Program-made: the position numbers and the translations under genes | In this document: one piece after another, positions 40,644 through 52,758 of the stretch | Layout of the letters: each line of letters begins with the position of its first letter | How positions within the stretch are numbered: position 1 is the first letter of the stretch | Notes under the pieces: generated by a model | Database searches by the model: none | What the model was told of the DNA's origin: nothing | What the model saw: only the letters and a program-made list of their open reading frames with translations | NCBI GenBank assembly: GCA_030374805.1 | Contig: JARGSG010000223.1 | Span: 248,001 to 312,000 of the forward strand | DNA from: Gracilaria gracilis | Taxonomy: Eukaryota > Rhodophyta > Florideophyceae > Gracilariales > Gracilariaceae | Direction: 5' to 3' | DNA: 64,000 nt

Positions 40644-40729
40644 CTCCCAATATGTCGGCAGTAGAGTGCGTGACCTGGATGCAAAGTGTGAAGTCCGTCC
40701 GGGGCGGCAAGGCCAAAAACATTTTTCTT

Positions 40730-40803
40730 GGACAGCGGTCCAATGTGCAGTGGCGCTTTATCGGTGCACCGATGAGGCGCCACTGCACATTGGAACGCTG
40801 TCC
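40730..40803. repeat. Palindrome 7 with changed arm interior
   Basis: GGACAGCGGTCCAATGTGC begins the left arm and GCACATTGGAACGCTGTCC ends the right arm. The interior CCAATGTGCAGTGG differs from the usual CCGGGGTGTCGTGG, but the opposite arm has the matching complement. Confidence 0.85.
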
Positions 40804-41167
40804 CACCACCTGTTTATACCGCGGTTATCGATGCGTTTTGAGGAGTTGAAGACCTATCAGAGAAACCCATTTTAAAGTATCCGAAGAGCACCAGCAGCAA
40901 CGCACTCCATACACACGTAATGAAAACTATGGGGCCCCAAGTGATTAATATTGGACTGAGAGTCTCCATGAAGAAGGTTTGAACTAGATGTCAACATATT
41001 CTGTAAGAAAGGGACTTGGCTCTATTCGTGTACAAGAAATCGTTCGCTACAGTTATCTGTAGAGACCGCGTGTTTCGACTATGGCTAAGCGGCGATATAT
41101 GTCAACCAGACTATATCTTTTCATTCTCTTAGGAAGAAGTTCTTTTATTACAATATTCACAAGAGAA

Positions 41168-41770
41168 GACGACTGGGCACTGAACGGAAGTTCAATAGCG
41201 CTTCATCAATGTACAGATGAACTGCCAATTCACTTCGGGCCAGCGCCTCCAACGGAAAAGCACAGAAGCTGGTCCCACACCGACTTTTGTGGTCGACAGG
41301 CAGGGAAAGCAGACGTACACGAACTCTAGATTCATTGTTCACGGCGGGCGGACAGCGGACGAAGGTGAAGTGGTACTTCATTGGTAGACTGACGCAGCGC
41401 AACTCCATTCTGGTCAGGTATCTGGCCGGGCCGGTCGCAAAAAAATGGAGTAGATTTTGGACACGGACAGCAGCCCTAAGCGTGGTGGCGCCTCATCGGT
41501 GCACCGATGAATAGCCATGCCATCTCGGTCCGCTGCCCAGTCTGAGTGGCTGCCAAAAAATTAAATAAATTTATTTCTGCAGCGCCCTAAAGTGGAGTGG
41601 CGCTTCATTGATGCACCGATAAAACGCCACGCCACCGCGGTACGCTCTCCAGCTGGGTTAGCTGCCAAAACGTATATAGCTTTATTTCTGCATGGACAGC
41701 GGCTCGAAGCAGGGTGGCGCTTCCTTAGTGCACCACTGGAGCTCCATCTCGCTCCAGTCCGCTTTTTATT
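41168..41770. repeat. Cluster of decayed palindromes (about five units)
   Basis: Units near 41168-41250, 41345-41420, 41463-41540, 41578-41655 and 41694-41765 keep parts of GACAGCGG...GGCGCTTCAT...GTGCACC...GCGCCA...CCGCT. Arms are increasingly mismatched. Short AT-rich spacers such as CGTATATAGCTTTATTTCTGC separate them. Confidence 0.65.
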
Positions 41771-41830
41771 CTTTGCTGGTTTCTTTCTTTTTAATAAAGA
41801 CAGCAAGGTGGACTTCAAAACAAATTGAGG

Positions 41831-42350
41831 TATTTTAAACAAAGCATGGATTCATAGAATTGCTGGAAGAAGCGTCTTGAGTGTGTGGTTTCGGACATGT
41901 AAAGTAGCCTCAAATAGTATTTATTTTGAATATTCGTGTCCCGTCACGTGACTGATATAGGTGATGTGCTGATATTAAAATCTATTGATTTCTACATCAG
42001 AGCATATTGTACCCCATCCAATCGTCTCCCAGTAGAGGCCGTGAATTTTTCAGATCGGGAGGGATGTGTTAGCAATAGGGAGAATGTGCCAGCTGGAAAA
42101 CTTCAAGTTTCAAGTTGGATATATGTCACTTTACAAGAGCTCTGCCATAAGTAGTACATTTATTGGTAGTTGTAGATAATGAGCATAGTATATCATGTCA
42201 CATTTTGGCCACGTGTTACATGGATCGTTACAGGCGTTATTGCGTTCTTGAATAGTACAGGCGCACCTACTTGTACCTCTGCCTCTCCGCAACCCACTAG
42301 GAATTACGGGTGAGCTTCTTCATCACGATCTGGACTCACGCATTTTTTGA
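41831..42350. other. Spacer, nothing recognised
   Basis: No gene or repeat relationship is clear between the palindrome cluster and the 22-bp minisatellite. Confidence 0.5.
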
Positions 42351-42351
42351 A

Positions 42352-42530
42352 TGTCTTTACTAGGTTTTGGAAGTGTTTCTACTAGGTTTTGAAAGTGTCT
42401 TTACTATGTTTTGAAAGTGTCTCTACTATGTTTTGAAAGTGTCTCTACTAGGTTTTCAAAGTGTCTCTACTAGGTTTTGAAAGTGTCTCTACTAGGTTTT
42501 GAAAGTGTCTCTACTAGGTTTTGAAATTGT
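42352..42530. repeat. 22-bp minisatellite, about 8 units
   Basis: Unit TCTCTACTAGGTTTTGAAAGTG repeats head to tail with few substitutions (TATG for TAGG, TTTC for TTTG). No open frame spans it. Confidence 0.9.
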
Positions 42531-43397
42531 TGGTACTCAGCGCGCATACCTCGATTGCGCTTGTTGCTCCCAACTGATTGTTCTCCGCGTGACCGCTGGT
42601 ACGTACTCTCGCTTCCAATATTCATCCCCATAACGACCATGCGTAGTACTAATAACCGCAGTGACAACCTACCACACAGATCCCACGTTTTGAAGTGATG
42701 AAGATGGAGTTCAAGTGTTTGAGAGTTTGAGTGTTAGCGGAAGGACAGAGAGAAGAGATCTACGAGACGTAAGGAAACCAGTATGGTGAATAGAGATTCT
42801 CTCTTGAGTCTTTTGATGTTCGCGAGCGTTATTACGTCGCTGTTATCGGAATGTTAGTTTTTGTGTCAAAAATGACCGAATTAGAATGATCGAAAAACCG
42901 GTGAATTTATCCAAATTTGGATGTGCTTAATTTCCGAAATTATTTCCACATTTCCACTTCTGCTAGTTTGTGTGGAAAGAATCATTCACGATTATTTCCC
43001 TCATGGCTAGTTTAGATGGAAGACAAACTAGCATGTTACTTCCGTTCATGCTAGTTTCCAAACCCAAAGTAAGTGTGTAAGTGGCATATATTTAGAACTT
43101 TGCGGCGCCAAGTAGAAATATATATCCCCGAATAGGGATTTATATACATAGATAACCGCTTATAAAATACGATTAGAAGAATAGAAACCCTTCGAATAGG
43201 AACTCTCTATAGAGATAAAGCACATCTATTCAACAACTCTCATATTAGATATCGGCCGTTTATTATCTCACTTTTGAAACGCCTTCGCATCACGTACCAC
43301 CTCCCCCATCACTCCGTCCTACTCCCCGTGCGCCATATTAGGCTCCCCACCACTACGTACCCCCCTCTCCCCCAACACCCCCACACCGCTCCCCGCC

Positions 43398-46300
43398 ATG
43401 CCTAATTGCTGCTTTGAAGGCTGCTCCTTCTTCGCTCGCACCATCCCCACCATTCAAAGGCACCAAAGAAGATGCCGCAAATGTCTCACCGCCAGCAAGC
43501 GATTCCTCACCCCCGGCGGCAATGTATCTCACTTCCCCCTGCGCACAAAGCGTCACACGTCCACCCCTCTACTCCCATCACCATCCCCACCTCCTCTCTC
43601 CAATCGCTCTTCAGATAATGTCCCCATCGCCGAAGACGTCTCCTACGACCAGCAACAGCTCTCTCTCTCCGTCCAAACCCAAAACGTTTACCATATCGTA
43701 GGCAACCCCGTCTGCTCCCTCTCCCCCTCCCCAACAGCTCCACCGCCTTCCTCCTTCCCTCTCCTCGACAACCCACACCTCGAACGAATGGTCCTTCACA
43801 TCTCTTCCATCGCTTCCACCTCGGCCACCGCAAGGCAGACGAACTCATATCTTTCCTCCATAACCCCGCGTTCACCAAGTCAGCCTTCCACAACGCCGTC
43901 TCCTCCGCCTCCCAGTGTCTCAAACTTCAAACATATTTCTTCCAACACCGAATCACTCACATCGGTTTCACCCCCACCACCCTCCAAGACCCACAGAACC
44001 TAATCACAGACACCCTGTCCCGAAAGGATGCTATCCAAGTCCTTAAAGGGCAACTCGCACTCGCACACTCCGACAACACCTTCTTCCACCACGTGCCCCA
44101 TACAATCTCCTCCGGCTCTCCCGCTTTCGCTCACTCCAGGGCTTCCTCCCTCAAAAGAGAAGCTGTCCCAGCCCTTAAGCACGAAATCATGCAATCCTCC
44201 AATAATTCCTGCATCTGGCACACCCCTGAGAACACCGATATCGACACCTTCATCGGCTTCGCAAAGTCTACTCCGACAAGTCCTCCACCTCTTTCAAATC
44301 CTCTTCCATCACCTCCTACCCCCTTCACATCACCCTCCTGAACTTCTCCGACTCGTTCCGTAGCAAATGTATCACCGACAACCTCACCCTTCTTGGATAC
44401 CTTCCAATCTCTTTCAATCTCGCCACCCCTTTCAAGACTCCGATACCACCCCCTCAACCTCGTCCAGCATCTCCTGCTCTACCAAAATGCAACTCATCTA
44501 GCGTGCCATCTCCAAACTCCTCGACCCTCTTCTTTCCTCCGGCCTCACCAGCTTCCCCTTCCGTGACGCTAATGGCGTGCTCCGCCATTGTCACCCAATC
44601 GTCGCCAGTCACTGCGCAGACATCCCAGAGAGAAGGGACGTTTTCGCCATCTTCCACGACACCCGCCACCAGTATCCATGCCACCGATGTACAGTCCCAC
44701 GCTCCGACCTCCACCTACACACTCCATCCCCCCTCTTCGATCCCAGACCCAGACTCTCGCTTCCCGCAAATCACACTCTACCCTCCTCCAAGATGCTGAA
44801 AAGGCCCTCCTTGCCAGAAAGCTCAGAATCGCCCGAAACACCGAAAAACCGCCGTTCAAGCACTTCACTCCGTTTCCCTCGCAAAATACTCCTCCCTCTT
44901 CGAATCTCACTCTCTCCTCCACATCATCCCTCTCCTATCCCATTACAACATCTTCCTCTTCGAACCACTCCATAACTTGCACCTCGGCATCTCCAAGCTC
45001 ATCAAGCTCACAGCCATCGAGAGACTCAAGTCAGAGTCACTCTTCACTACCCCCGTTCCTTCAACTCCCGTCGTTCCTTCAACTCTGTCCGCTCCTCCAT
45101 CCTGAAAAACGCGAACACCATCTTCGCCGCCATCAAAATGCACTTCCCAGCCCCAGGACTCTACATCGACTTTTCCTCCTCCGACAACGGTCAAACCCTT
45201 ACCGGTATCTTCACCTCCGACGGCCTACATGGTATGCTTGAAGCAAAAGACTACCGCTCACTCGACATGGTCTTCCCCTTCATCGGCGCCTTCTTCGTGC
45301 TGTGACGAGGTGAATGCAGCTCCCATCACTTCCGTTTTCACCAAGTACTCCGATCTTATGCTCTTCTCCATGAGATACAACACCTCCGCAGAATGGATTG
45401 ACTCCCGCCTCACCGACCTCTAATTCCAAATCCGCTCCTTCAAGCGCACAGCCGTACTCGTCCTCAGCCCCCACCACACTTCCAGCCTTGGCAACCACAA
45501 GTTCCATCTCCTCGACCACATCTTCGAGGACATTCTCCGCTTCGGGGGCCTCTACTTCAACGATGCCGGCATATTCGAACACGGCCACTCGCTCTTCAAG
45601 TCACACTACTCCAAAACCTCAAAGCACCGGTCCACCGCATATGAAGAGACCATTCGCGCCATCCATAACTCCAACGCCACCAAAGATTGGAACTCCCTTT
45701 CCACCAACCCATTCATCACTTCCTACGCTCCTGCCCCCGCCTCTCCTATCCAACCATGCCAACCCGGTTTGGTCCGTGATGAAAACCTCATCTCATTCGC
45801 TGATCTTATTACCGCCCACAAATTTCTCCACTCTAATCCTAATTTCAATCCCAAATCTCTCCAGGACCTCCTCCCCACTGACAATCTCTCCATTCTCCAA
45901 CAGATTGGAACACACGCCCTCCCTTCATTCATCACCCTTTCTTTCGAAGTCCTAGAACTCTCAGAGAACTCTCCCACTCTCCATCGCACCCGAATCACCG
46001 TAATCAACTCCGCTTACGTCGCCGGCGGCTATGTCCCATCACTCGACCACTACATTGAAGAGCGAAACGAGCTCGCGCTCCAGGATCCTCCAGTTCCTCT
46101 CATCCAACGAATATTTGCCACCCCGTCCTTCGGTTCTGCTAAATCCCAAAAGTTCTCTCACGTCCTCGTCGCAGGCACCAGCTCCTCTAACTCCACCTCC
46201 ATCGTCTGGGTCTGCAAACTTATCTCCTTTCTTCGCTTCACCCTTCCATCTTCCACTCCATCTCCCAAGGAGTTCGCCTCCGTACATTTCATGGAGCTTG

Positions 46301-46527
46301 TCCCACCAAGCGACGAAGTCGACGTCACTCTCAACTGCGTATGCCTCCCATGGGAAACAGACGACGAACATAACCACACCGCCCATCCGGTTCCCATATC
46401 CACCCACTCCACATCCGACAACGTTTCTCCATGGTTTGGACTCATCCTTTTCTCTTCTATCCTTGGCTCCGTTTATGTTCTCCGCCAGAACTACCCCGCA
46501 CCCCCCTTCACGTCCCGCCACCACTAG
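43398..46527 (+). pseudogene. Plavaka-superfamily transposase, second copy
   Basis: ATG 43398 starts the same C2H2-like finger (CFEGCSFFARTIPTIQRHQRRC). The frame continues through a Ser/Pro-rich linker and FPLLDNPHLERMVLHISSIAS, further than in the first copy. Later blocks match: ITLLNFSDSFRSKCITDNLTLLGYLP near 44320-44400, DIPERRDVFAIFHDTR followed by YPCHRCTVPRSDL near 44620-44710, and the C-terminal HLLDH...FGGL region near 45500-45560. Frames change repeatedly and there is a stop near 45423. The last 250 codons (45769-46527) are open. Comparison with the first copy shows selection-like conservation of the Cys and Leu-Gly-Tyr-Leu-Pro blocks. Confidence 0.75.
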
Positions 46528-46743
46528 CGTTTCCATAGATTCGACCTCAACAGATTCTACCGGGACCCGACCTCCAGGCACTACCTCCCGCCCCCCGCAT
46601 AGCACCAATGCCATAGGATTCCCATAAACCAATCACTACCACCCTCTTCCACAGAAAAGATTGGAGATAGGAATGGGATGAAGAAGATATACCACCTCTT
46701 CCTCATCCCACTGCTATCTCCACTCCTCCCACTCTTATTCACC

Positions 46744-49358
46744 CTACCATCTCCCCTCTCCTCCTTCTGCCACATCCGTACCCTCTCCCCAGTGCCCAAC
46801 CAAACGAGTGAAATTGGACTCCTCCGGTCGGCATGCTGCTATGTGGCAATCAAGAACCGCTTCAAGTCTCCGCGTAAAATTCGCCATAAAGTATTCCTCC
46901 CTCACCGCTAGATATACCTTCTCCCTCGATGGAATCCACAGCCCAACCGTCGTAATTCTCTCCGAATCTCCAGATACACACCTCGGATCCCCCTCTAAGA
47001 ACCTATCGTTCTCAAACTCTTTGCCGTGCTCGTCTCTCACCAATTCTCATGCCACCTTCAATATATCCTTTACCGCCCTCGGCAGATACGTCCCATACAA
47101 TGTAGAAAACAAGAGCTGCCTTTGTCCTCCGCGTCCCACACCCTTGTTCATTGTTTTCACAACACACCCAATCCACGCATCAAGTATGGCGAGGAGCATC
47201 ACCGTCCCATCTACGTAATGCTTTTCTACATTACATTTGGTAGCCACTGCGTATTCCATGTACCCCTCCAGCAATGCCACCGCCATTCCGTTCTTGAAAT
47301 ACTTGTCATCTTAATCACAGCTCCGCTGTGGAGCATGCACAGTTGACCGAGAGTACGCAAGATCTTCAAAACGGCTCATTCTCCACACACACAACTTGTT
47401 AAACCCATCTTCTTCACTTCCCATAAGCTTATCGCGAGCCTCGTCTATCTGCTTCTTCAACTTCTCACCAAGTTTCGTCCCCTCGCTAGGCATCGCCCGC
47501 TTTGAAATCCAATCATATCCCAGTAATGAGAATGATCTGTCCCGAGCAGCCCGCTTTCGCACCCCAATCACATCGCTTATCGTCTGCTTTATTTGCTGCT
47601 TCAGACACTTGTCCGAGCTTACATTTTCCACGCACTCTTTTTTCCTCACCGCTTCTCTTATCGTCTCCCACGTTTCTCCAAATATTTCTGTTTCAACCAC
47701 ATACTTCAACAACACATCACTTCCATTCTGTGTCGATGGTGTGTACGCCCTCATCTCATATGCAACCTGAATTGGGCACCTAGGCACCATCTCTTTCTCC
47801 CCAACTACAAACATGGTCCTCTCAATACTTTCTCCCACCATCTCACTCCTGTTCTTCCAGCTTCTACCAACGTTTTTCGTGTCAAAACAAAGTTTAGACG
47901 CCTCCAACCCCCCTTAACGAAGAATCCTTTCACATACAGCCCTTGCGAATCCATAAAACTAATGTTCAAATCCAATATCATACTTTCGACGCCCTCTCAC
48001 CTTCTTTCCTCCACCACCTCGCTTTCTCCCCTTCACTGCCTCCCGAAGCCTTTCGATCAACACATTTTGCCTTTTTTTTCTTTCCTCAGCCGTCCCAACT
48101 CTTCCTGCGTCAGCTTCAAACTCACCATCAATGTAAAGTGATCTTTCGCCATATTTCTCAACTGTCCCTTCAGTGAAGTCATTTTCTGAACGAGTGCAGA
48201 CCATGGCAATACGCTTAAATTCTCCTCATTCCCTTCCCGTTCCATTTTAGACCCACATTCATCTCCTCGAATTCTACCTCCGCTTTCTACACGACCGCCG
48301 TCACTTTCGTGTCCCACATCATTGGGAAGTAAAACGGGGTTGCGCCTTACACGAATCCCTTGGGGCGTTAGTGCCGCCGCCTCTACGACATTTATTTCCC
48401 CAAGCCGTTCTGTCTGTACGTCGTTCTCTACTTCGAAATCCCTCTCAACCATTACTGCTGTCCCTTCGGCAATTTCCTTGGTTGATCCACCACTTCTACG
48501 TCGTACCACTCTCCCGTCCGCATGGTCTCGTCACTTATCTGCCCCCTTCTCCACAACTTCAACACCCCCCAATCCATGAACCACACTCTCTATTCTTCTC
48601 TCACTACCCTCCCCTCTTTCACGTTGTGCCATTGCTCGTACACGCCTCAATCCTTCTTTCTCCCGGTTCGCATTCTATTGCTCGAAACCAATGATTTTCT
48701 TCTCTGGCACTCTATTTGCCATCACAGCAACCAAACTCACCACTCCTCGCTTCCTCGCCGGCTGACCACACCTCAATTTCCCCATTTCAGCTTCCCCCTC
48801 TTCGGGTACCCCACCCTTAGGCACTTTATCACCGTTAGTTTTCTTTCTTTCTCGAAGACCCCCACTACTTAACATGGTACTACTCCTTGCTATCGTTCTT
48901 TCCTCCACACCCGTACGAAACTCTTCACCTCTTACTATCCTATCTACGCTATCGCTCTCTTTTAAAGCTTGCGCAGTCTCTTCGCTTCTTCTAAGACCAT
49001 TTCTCTCCCGACAACGCCGCAGAACCTTCTTCGCCTTACCTCGCTGCGCTCCCATGCTTTTCTTGGGAATAATTTCTTCATCTCGTGCGTTCGCAATAGG
49101 TTTCGTCACCACAGTGCTTACCATTCGCTCTGTTCGCTCCATTCGTTACCTTCGCTTCGATGTTGCGCCCTCGATGCTCTTCGCCGCACCGTCGCTCCTC
49201 GCCGCACCCTTCCTCTCTTCCCCACATAAACCACTCCGAGGCGCACGCTTACTACGAGCGGGGCGGACTTCGCCACTTGCCGTTTTGGAACGTCTTGGGC
49301 TCTTTGACGCGTGACAGCTAATCTCCTTTGCATTCAAAACCCTCGTCTTACGTTTCAT
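46744..49358 (-). pseudogene. Long basic/coiled-coil element protein, second copy
   Basis: ATG 49358 (MKRKTRV) and the frame below it correspond to 22161-19762. This copy reads through the three places where the first has stops but is broken elsewhere (near 49145, around 48660, near 47900 and 47045). The coiled-coil part (MTSLKGQLRNMAKDHFTLMV...TQEELGRLRKEK) and PIQVAYEMRAYTPSTQNGSDVLLKYVV are conserved. At the far end EKVYLAVREEYFMANFTRRLEAVL is well preserved and suggests that the native C-terminus lies near 46744, below the stop of the first copy at 19762. Confidence 0.6.
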
Positions 49359-49990
49359 TATATACAATCCAAACGGTTCGTCGCGGCTGACAGTGGGCTC
49401 TCGACTTCTTAGCCTTTGACCGTGATCGAAGGTCACTGGAATCGGAACTGCTCTGCTTTCGACTTGTTTGGCGCTCGTAGTGATCGAACCTCATCGATCG
49501 AATGCACACCCCCATTCTAGAGTGGACTGTTGCAGAAATCACCGAGTCCGGCTTTTATTTTCCGATTCCGAAACCGAAAAATTGACACCGAAATCTCCAT
49601 TTCTGACCTACAAAGTTGTCATAATGTTAAAAACCGTACACCATCATATTCGATGCTCTTCTCTACCTATTATGTATCTATGTACTGCCATCTTGCAGTT
49701 CTGCCAAAGTTTTTAGTTTCTATTTCGTGCTCAATGGAGAAGTTGGAATGCAATAAGTGCCACTTCTTTATGTAGGTTTAGGGGGTTAATTTATATGGAT
49801 GTAGTTTACTACAAGTTCTAATCGATTACTATAGTACGATTTGCCGATGTACCCCAGCTATAATCTACTCCATAATCCGCGAACAACCCATCTCCCAATT
49901 CCAGTTTCCGAACTTTTCGCACCGCAAGCATTTGTTATTCTCGTAGTTGATGGGGGGTGCGTCCCGTACTTGGAGTTCGAAATACAGGTA
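49359..49990. other. Spacer, second copy
   Basis: Counterpart of 22162-22916 with a deletion. No gene seen. Confidence 0.5.
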
Positions 49991-51493
49991 ATAAACTTAC
50001 TCCTTGTCTTCTTTCTTGGAGGTTATGGAATATATCGCCGCAGACGTTAAACTCCATGGCATACTTCCGAAAGCATTCGGAAGTGGCTATCAATAACTCT
50101 TCACCATAATTCTTGTGTACCTCTTTTCCCTTCGTTACGTCATGGTACACAAGTGTTCCATAGAAGTAACATATCTCTTCATTTTCCACGAATCAGCTTG
50201 TAGTGAACACCCCCACTCCAGCGCCAGGGTGGCGAATTGTCGACTTCCCGATACGACAACCGCACATGGTCGCTTCTAGTGCCAGCATAGCATTCTAATC
50301 GAGAAGCACCATCTTCCCTTGCAAATTTTTAAGCTATTTGTGAAGGGTTTTACGCCTACTAATCGTGACCAAGCTCTCATCCCGCCAAATTGACGCAAAG
50401 AAGTCCACAATATACGTAGGAAACTTTTGATACTGGGGGTAGCCGGATGGAGCCTTTCATGATCTCGATTGGCGGACATTCCACTTCGAAAATAAGTTCA
50501 ACACTCTAATGACAGCATTCCGAACTTCCTGCGTTCCCCGGATATCCGTCTCATTTTCCCCCACGCATAATGCGAATTGAATAATTGCGGCGTACCTAAC
50601 ATGGGCAAAGCAGTCAGGGTCTGGCTCACACCCGATGAACCTACGATGCAGTTGTAACTCCATGCATGCCATTACTTTCGAAAACGTCCCCGCAAACAAG
50701 TCAACTACAATATCCCCAGCCTAGGAAAACCGACTGATTGGCTCCTTCAAAAATGCCCGAGGTTTCGGTTCGGACCTCACTTTTTGTAAAACGTAGCCTC
50801 CACCTTCCTTATTTCTCTTCCACTGAAGAGTATCCCCACTAGACATGGGAGTATCTGGCCAATGACACTGTGTTACCCCGAGTACCTCGACTGCACGAAG
50901 TTGAAGTTCTCATAGTTCACCATCACATGCTGCTGCACGTACCTGAGACCATTTCGATCTCCATATACAGCATACTCCATTGCAGGGAAGAAGGAGCACG
51001 ACCTACGTCCAGGGTTACGCATCGGGTTGCCTTGCAACCGTACAAAGTGCATTGCGATCTGGTTCAAAACAAAGGAACGTCTTGGTACTCTGTTTTCGTC
51101 TTTTGCCCAAATGGCAGAAAGTACATCTATCCATTTTTGGACCTGTTCGAAAGCACTAAAGCTAACGAAATGGCCCCCAGGACTTAGCAGTCTTGATAGA
51201 AGCCTTGCTGCCTTCTTCATGTCCTGAGAGCTCAGTACATCGTACCAGCTGTTGCTTAGGTTATTGTTCGCTCGTATATTCTACAGAGGATCCATGAGAA
51301 CCAGTTGAACTGTTTTTAACGGAGGCATACCATCTCTGCTCAACGTCTTTTCCATCTCTACCATATCTTCAAACCCGCAATTGTATAAGCGAAAGTACTT
51401 CTCCATCTCCTCCTCACAACTTCAGAAAGCCATTTTGTCATCTAACGACGCAATGGATGGTGGGGGTATTACACCTACCCCGGACGCCATCGG
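49991..51493 (-). pseudogene. Methyltransferase/SET gene, degraded and truncated second copy
   Basis: The minus strand shows, from 51493 down, MKKAARLLSRLLSPGGHFVSFSAFEQVQ and NQIAMHFVRLQGNPMRNPGRRSC, the FAGTFSKVMACMELQLHRRFIGCEPDPD block near 50620-50699, and the SET-like YFYGTLVYHD near 50150-50170. The NPPY motif region is decayed. It is truncated at 51493 by the next element. Conservation of the intervening region supports a joined methyltransferase-SET gene in the ancestor. Confidence 0.7.
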
Positions 51494-51756
51494 TGTTCTT
51501 GGAATGCTATTTTAGTATGCTAGATTGCTACTTATGAGTATAAAAGTCCGGAAAAACTAGCAATTTCGCAGATTGCGCTAGTTGGCAAGGCAAAAAAAAA
51601 TTTTGGAAATCGCATTTCCACTTGCCGCAGTTGAACTCCATCCGTTGAAGTTGTATGCTAGTTTGCAGTTCGTGCGTCACTGTCCGTTACCTCACATTCG
51701 TCGCAGTCGTCAAAATCACTCAAGAAATTTACTCTCGGTTCACCAGCGCTCGTTTA

Positions 51757-52706
51757 TCATAACTCGGCATTCGGATCCTGAGTCTCAGTTTCCCTAAACG
51801 TCAAGTTAAAGAAGTCCAACGGACAACTCTTTCCATTCTGGTACACCCCCCTAGCCCCAAGGCGGCTTCCAATTCCTCCCAGCCTCTTCTCTTCCTGCTC
51901 CTCCAATGTGCGCTTCGCCTTCCTCGCAGCCGCCGCCGCACTCCCGAAACCTACCAACGACGCGCCACCCGGCAGCTGTGACGGCACAAACACCTTCCCA
52001 TCCTCGTCCACCATGACCCCACCTTTCCTCCTCTTCTTCAGTCGACTCCCCACACCTTCTACTCCCTCCTCTTCTCCCTCCTCTCTCTCACACTCCCCCG
52101 CCCACCCCGAGAACCAGGCGTCACAGGCGACCCTTTACCTGCTCCCTTTCCCACCCCTACTGCCCCTCCCCTCACCATTTCCTTCAAATCCATCACCAAC
52201 TTGCACGCCTTCTCTATCTGTCCTACTTGCTCGTCCAACACTTCAACCGTACCCTTCAGCCCCATGTTCTCCTTTTGCAGCCTCTCCATTTCCCTCCCCA
52301 CGCACTCCAACAGCCCATTTACATGTCCCACAGCCCACACCCTAGTCAACTTCATCCTCTTCCGAATCGTCGAAATCAATTCCATCGGCACCCCAACCTC
52401 CGACACACTCAGCACCACCCCACCTATGTCTGCCACCATCTCCGACAGCATGTCGTCGAAGTGCTCCTTCAAACTCCCGCCAAGCTTCCTCACCCGTTCC
52501 TCCATCTTCCCTATAAACCTTCTCTCCGGTCCTCCTCCCCCATCTCCATCCCCATCACCTCCACCGCCTCCTCCATCTCCATTACAAACCCTCTGACTCA
52601 CACAAGTCCCCTCAGTACCCCCTCCTTTCCGCGGCGGCGTCTCTGGCACTTCCGTCCTATGTAGCAGAGCCATTAGCTCCTTGTCACCAACGTATCCATT
52701 CGACAT
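51757..52706 (-). pseudogene. Coiled-coil element protein 2, third copy
   Basis: ATG 52706 (MSNGYVGDKELMALLHRTEV) opens a frame to 52059 that covers the Gly/Asp linker (longer here), the helix ERRFIGKMEERVRKLGGSLKEHFDDM, the heptads (LKGTVEVLDEQVGQIEKACKLVM) and GSPVTPGSRG. The rest follows in another frame, GGVMVDEDGKVFVPSQLPGG to ETQDPNAEL at 51757, so one frame change near 52060 separates the two parts. This is the most complete version and shows the normal protein is about 310 residues. Confidence 0.7.
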
Positions 52707-52758
52707 CCCGAGAAAAGACGGCGTCCGGCGATAAATGACTTGAACAGGCCTGAGCGAC

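Larger units (their letters stand above)
37190..41830. mobile_element. Inverted right-half derivative of the large transposon
   Basis: The right terminus starts at 37190 (TGTTCTCAGAATTCC), followed in inverted order by the coiled-coil protein 2 gene, the oxidoreductase gene, the acidic tail of the dioxygenase gene and a cluster of palindromes. The ParB-like gene is missing. The left limit is unclear; recognisable material ends near 41830. Confidence 0.7.
42841..51493. mobile_element. Left-half copy of the large Plavaka-type transposon
   Basis: Starts with TGTTATCGGAATGTTAGTTT at 42841 and follows 15596-24410 in order: subterminal region, transposase, coiled-coil gene, spacer, SET and methyltransferase. 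Homology stops inside the methyltransferase gene at about 51490, exactly where the right terminus of the next, inverted copy begins (51494). The right half of this copy is not found in the window. Confidence 0.85.
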
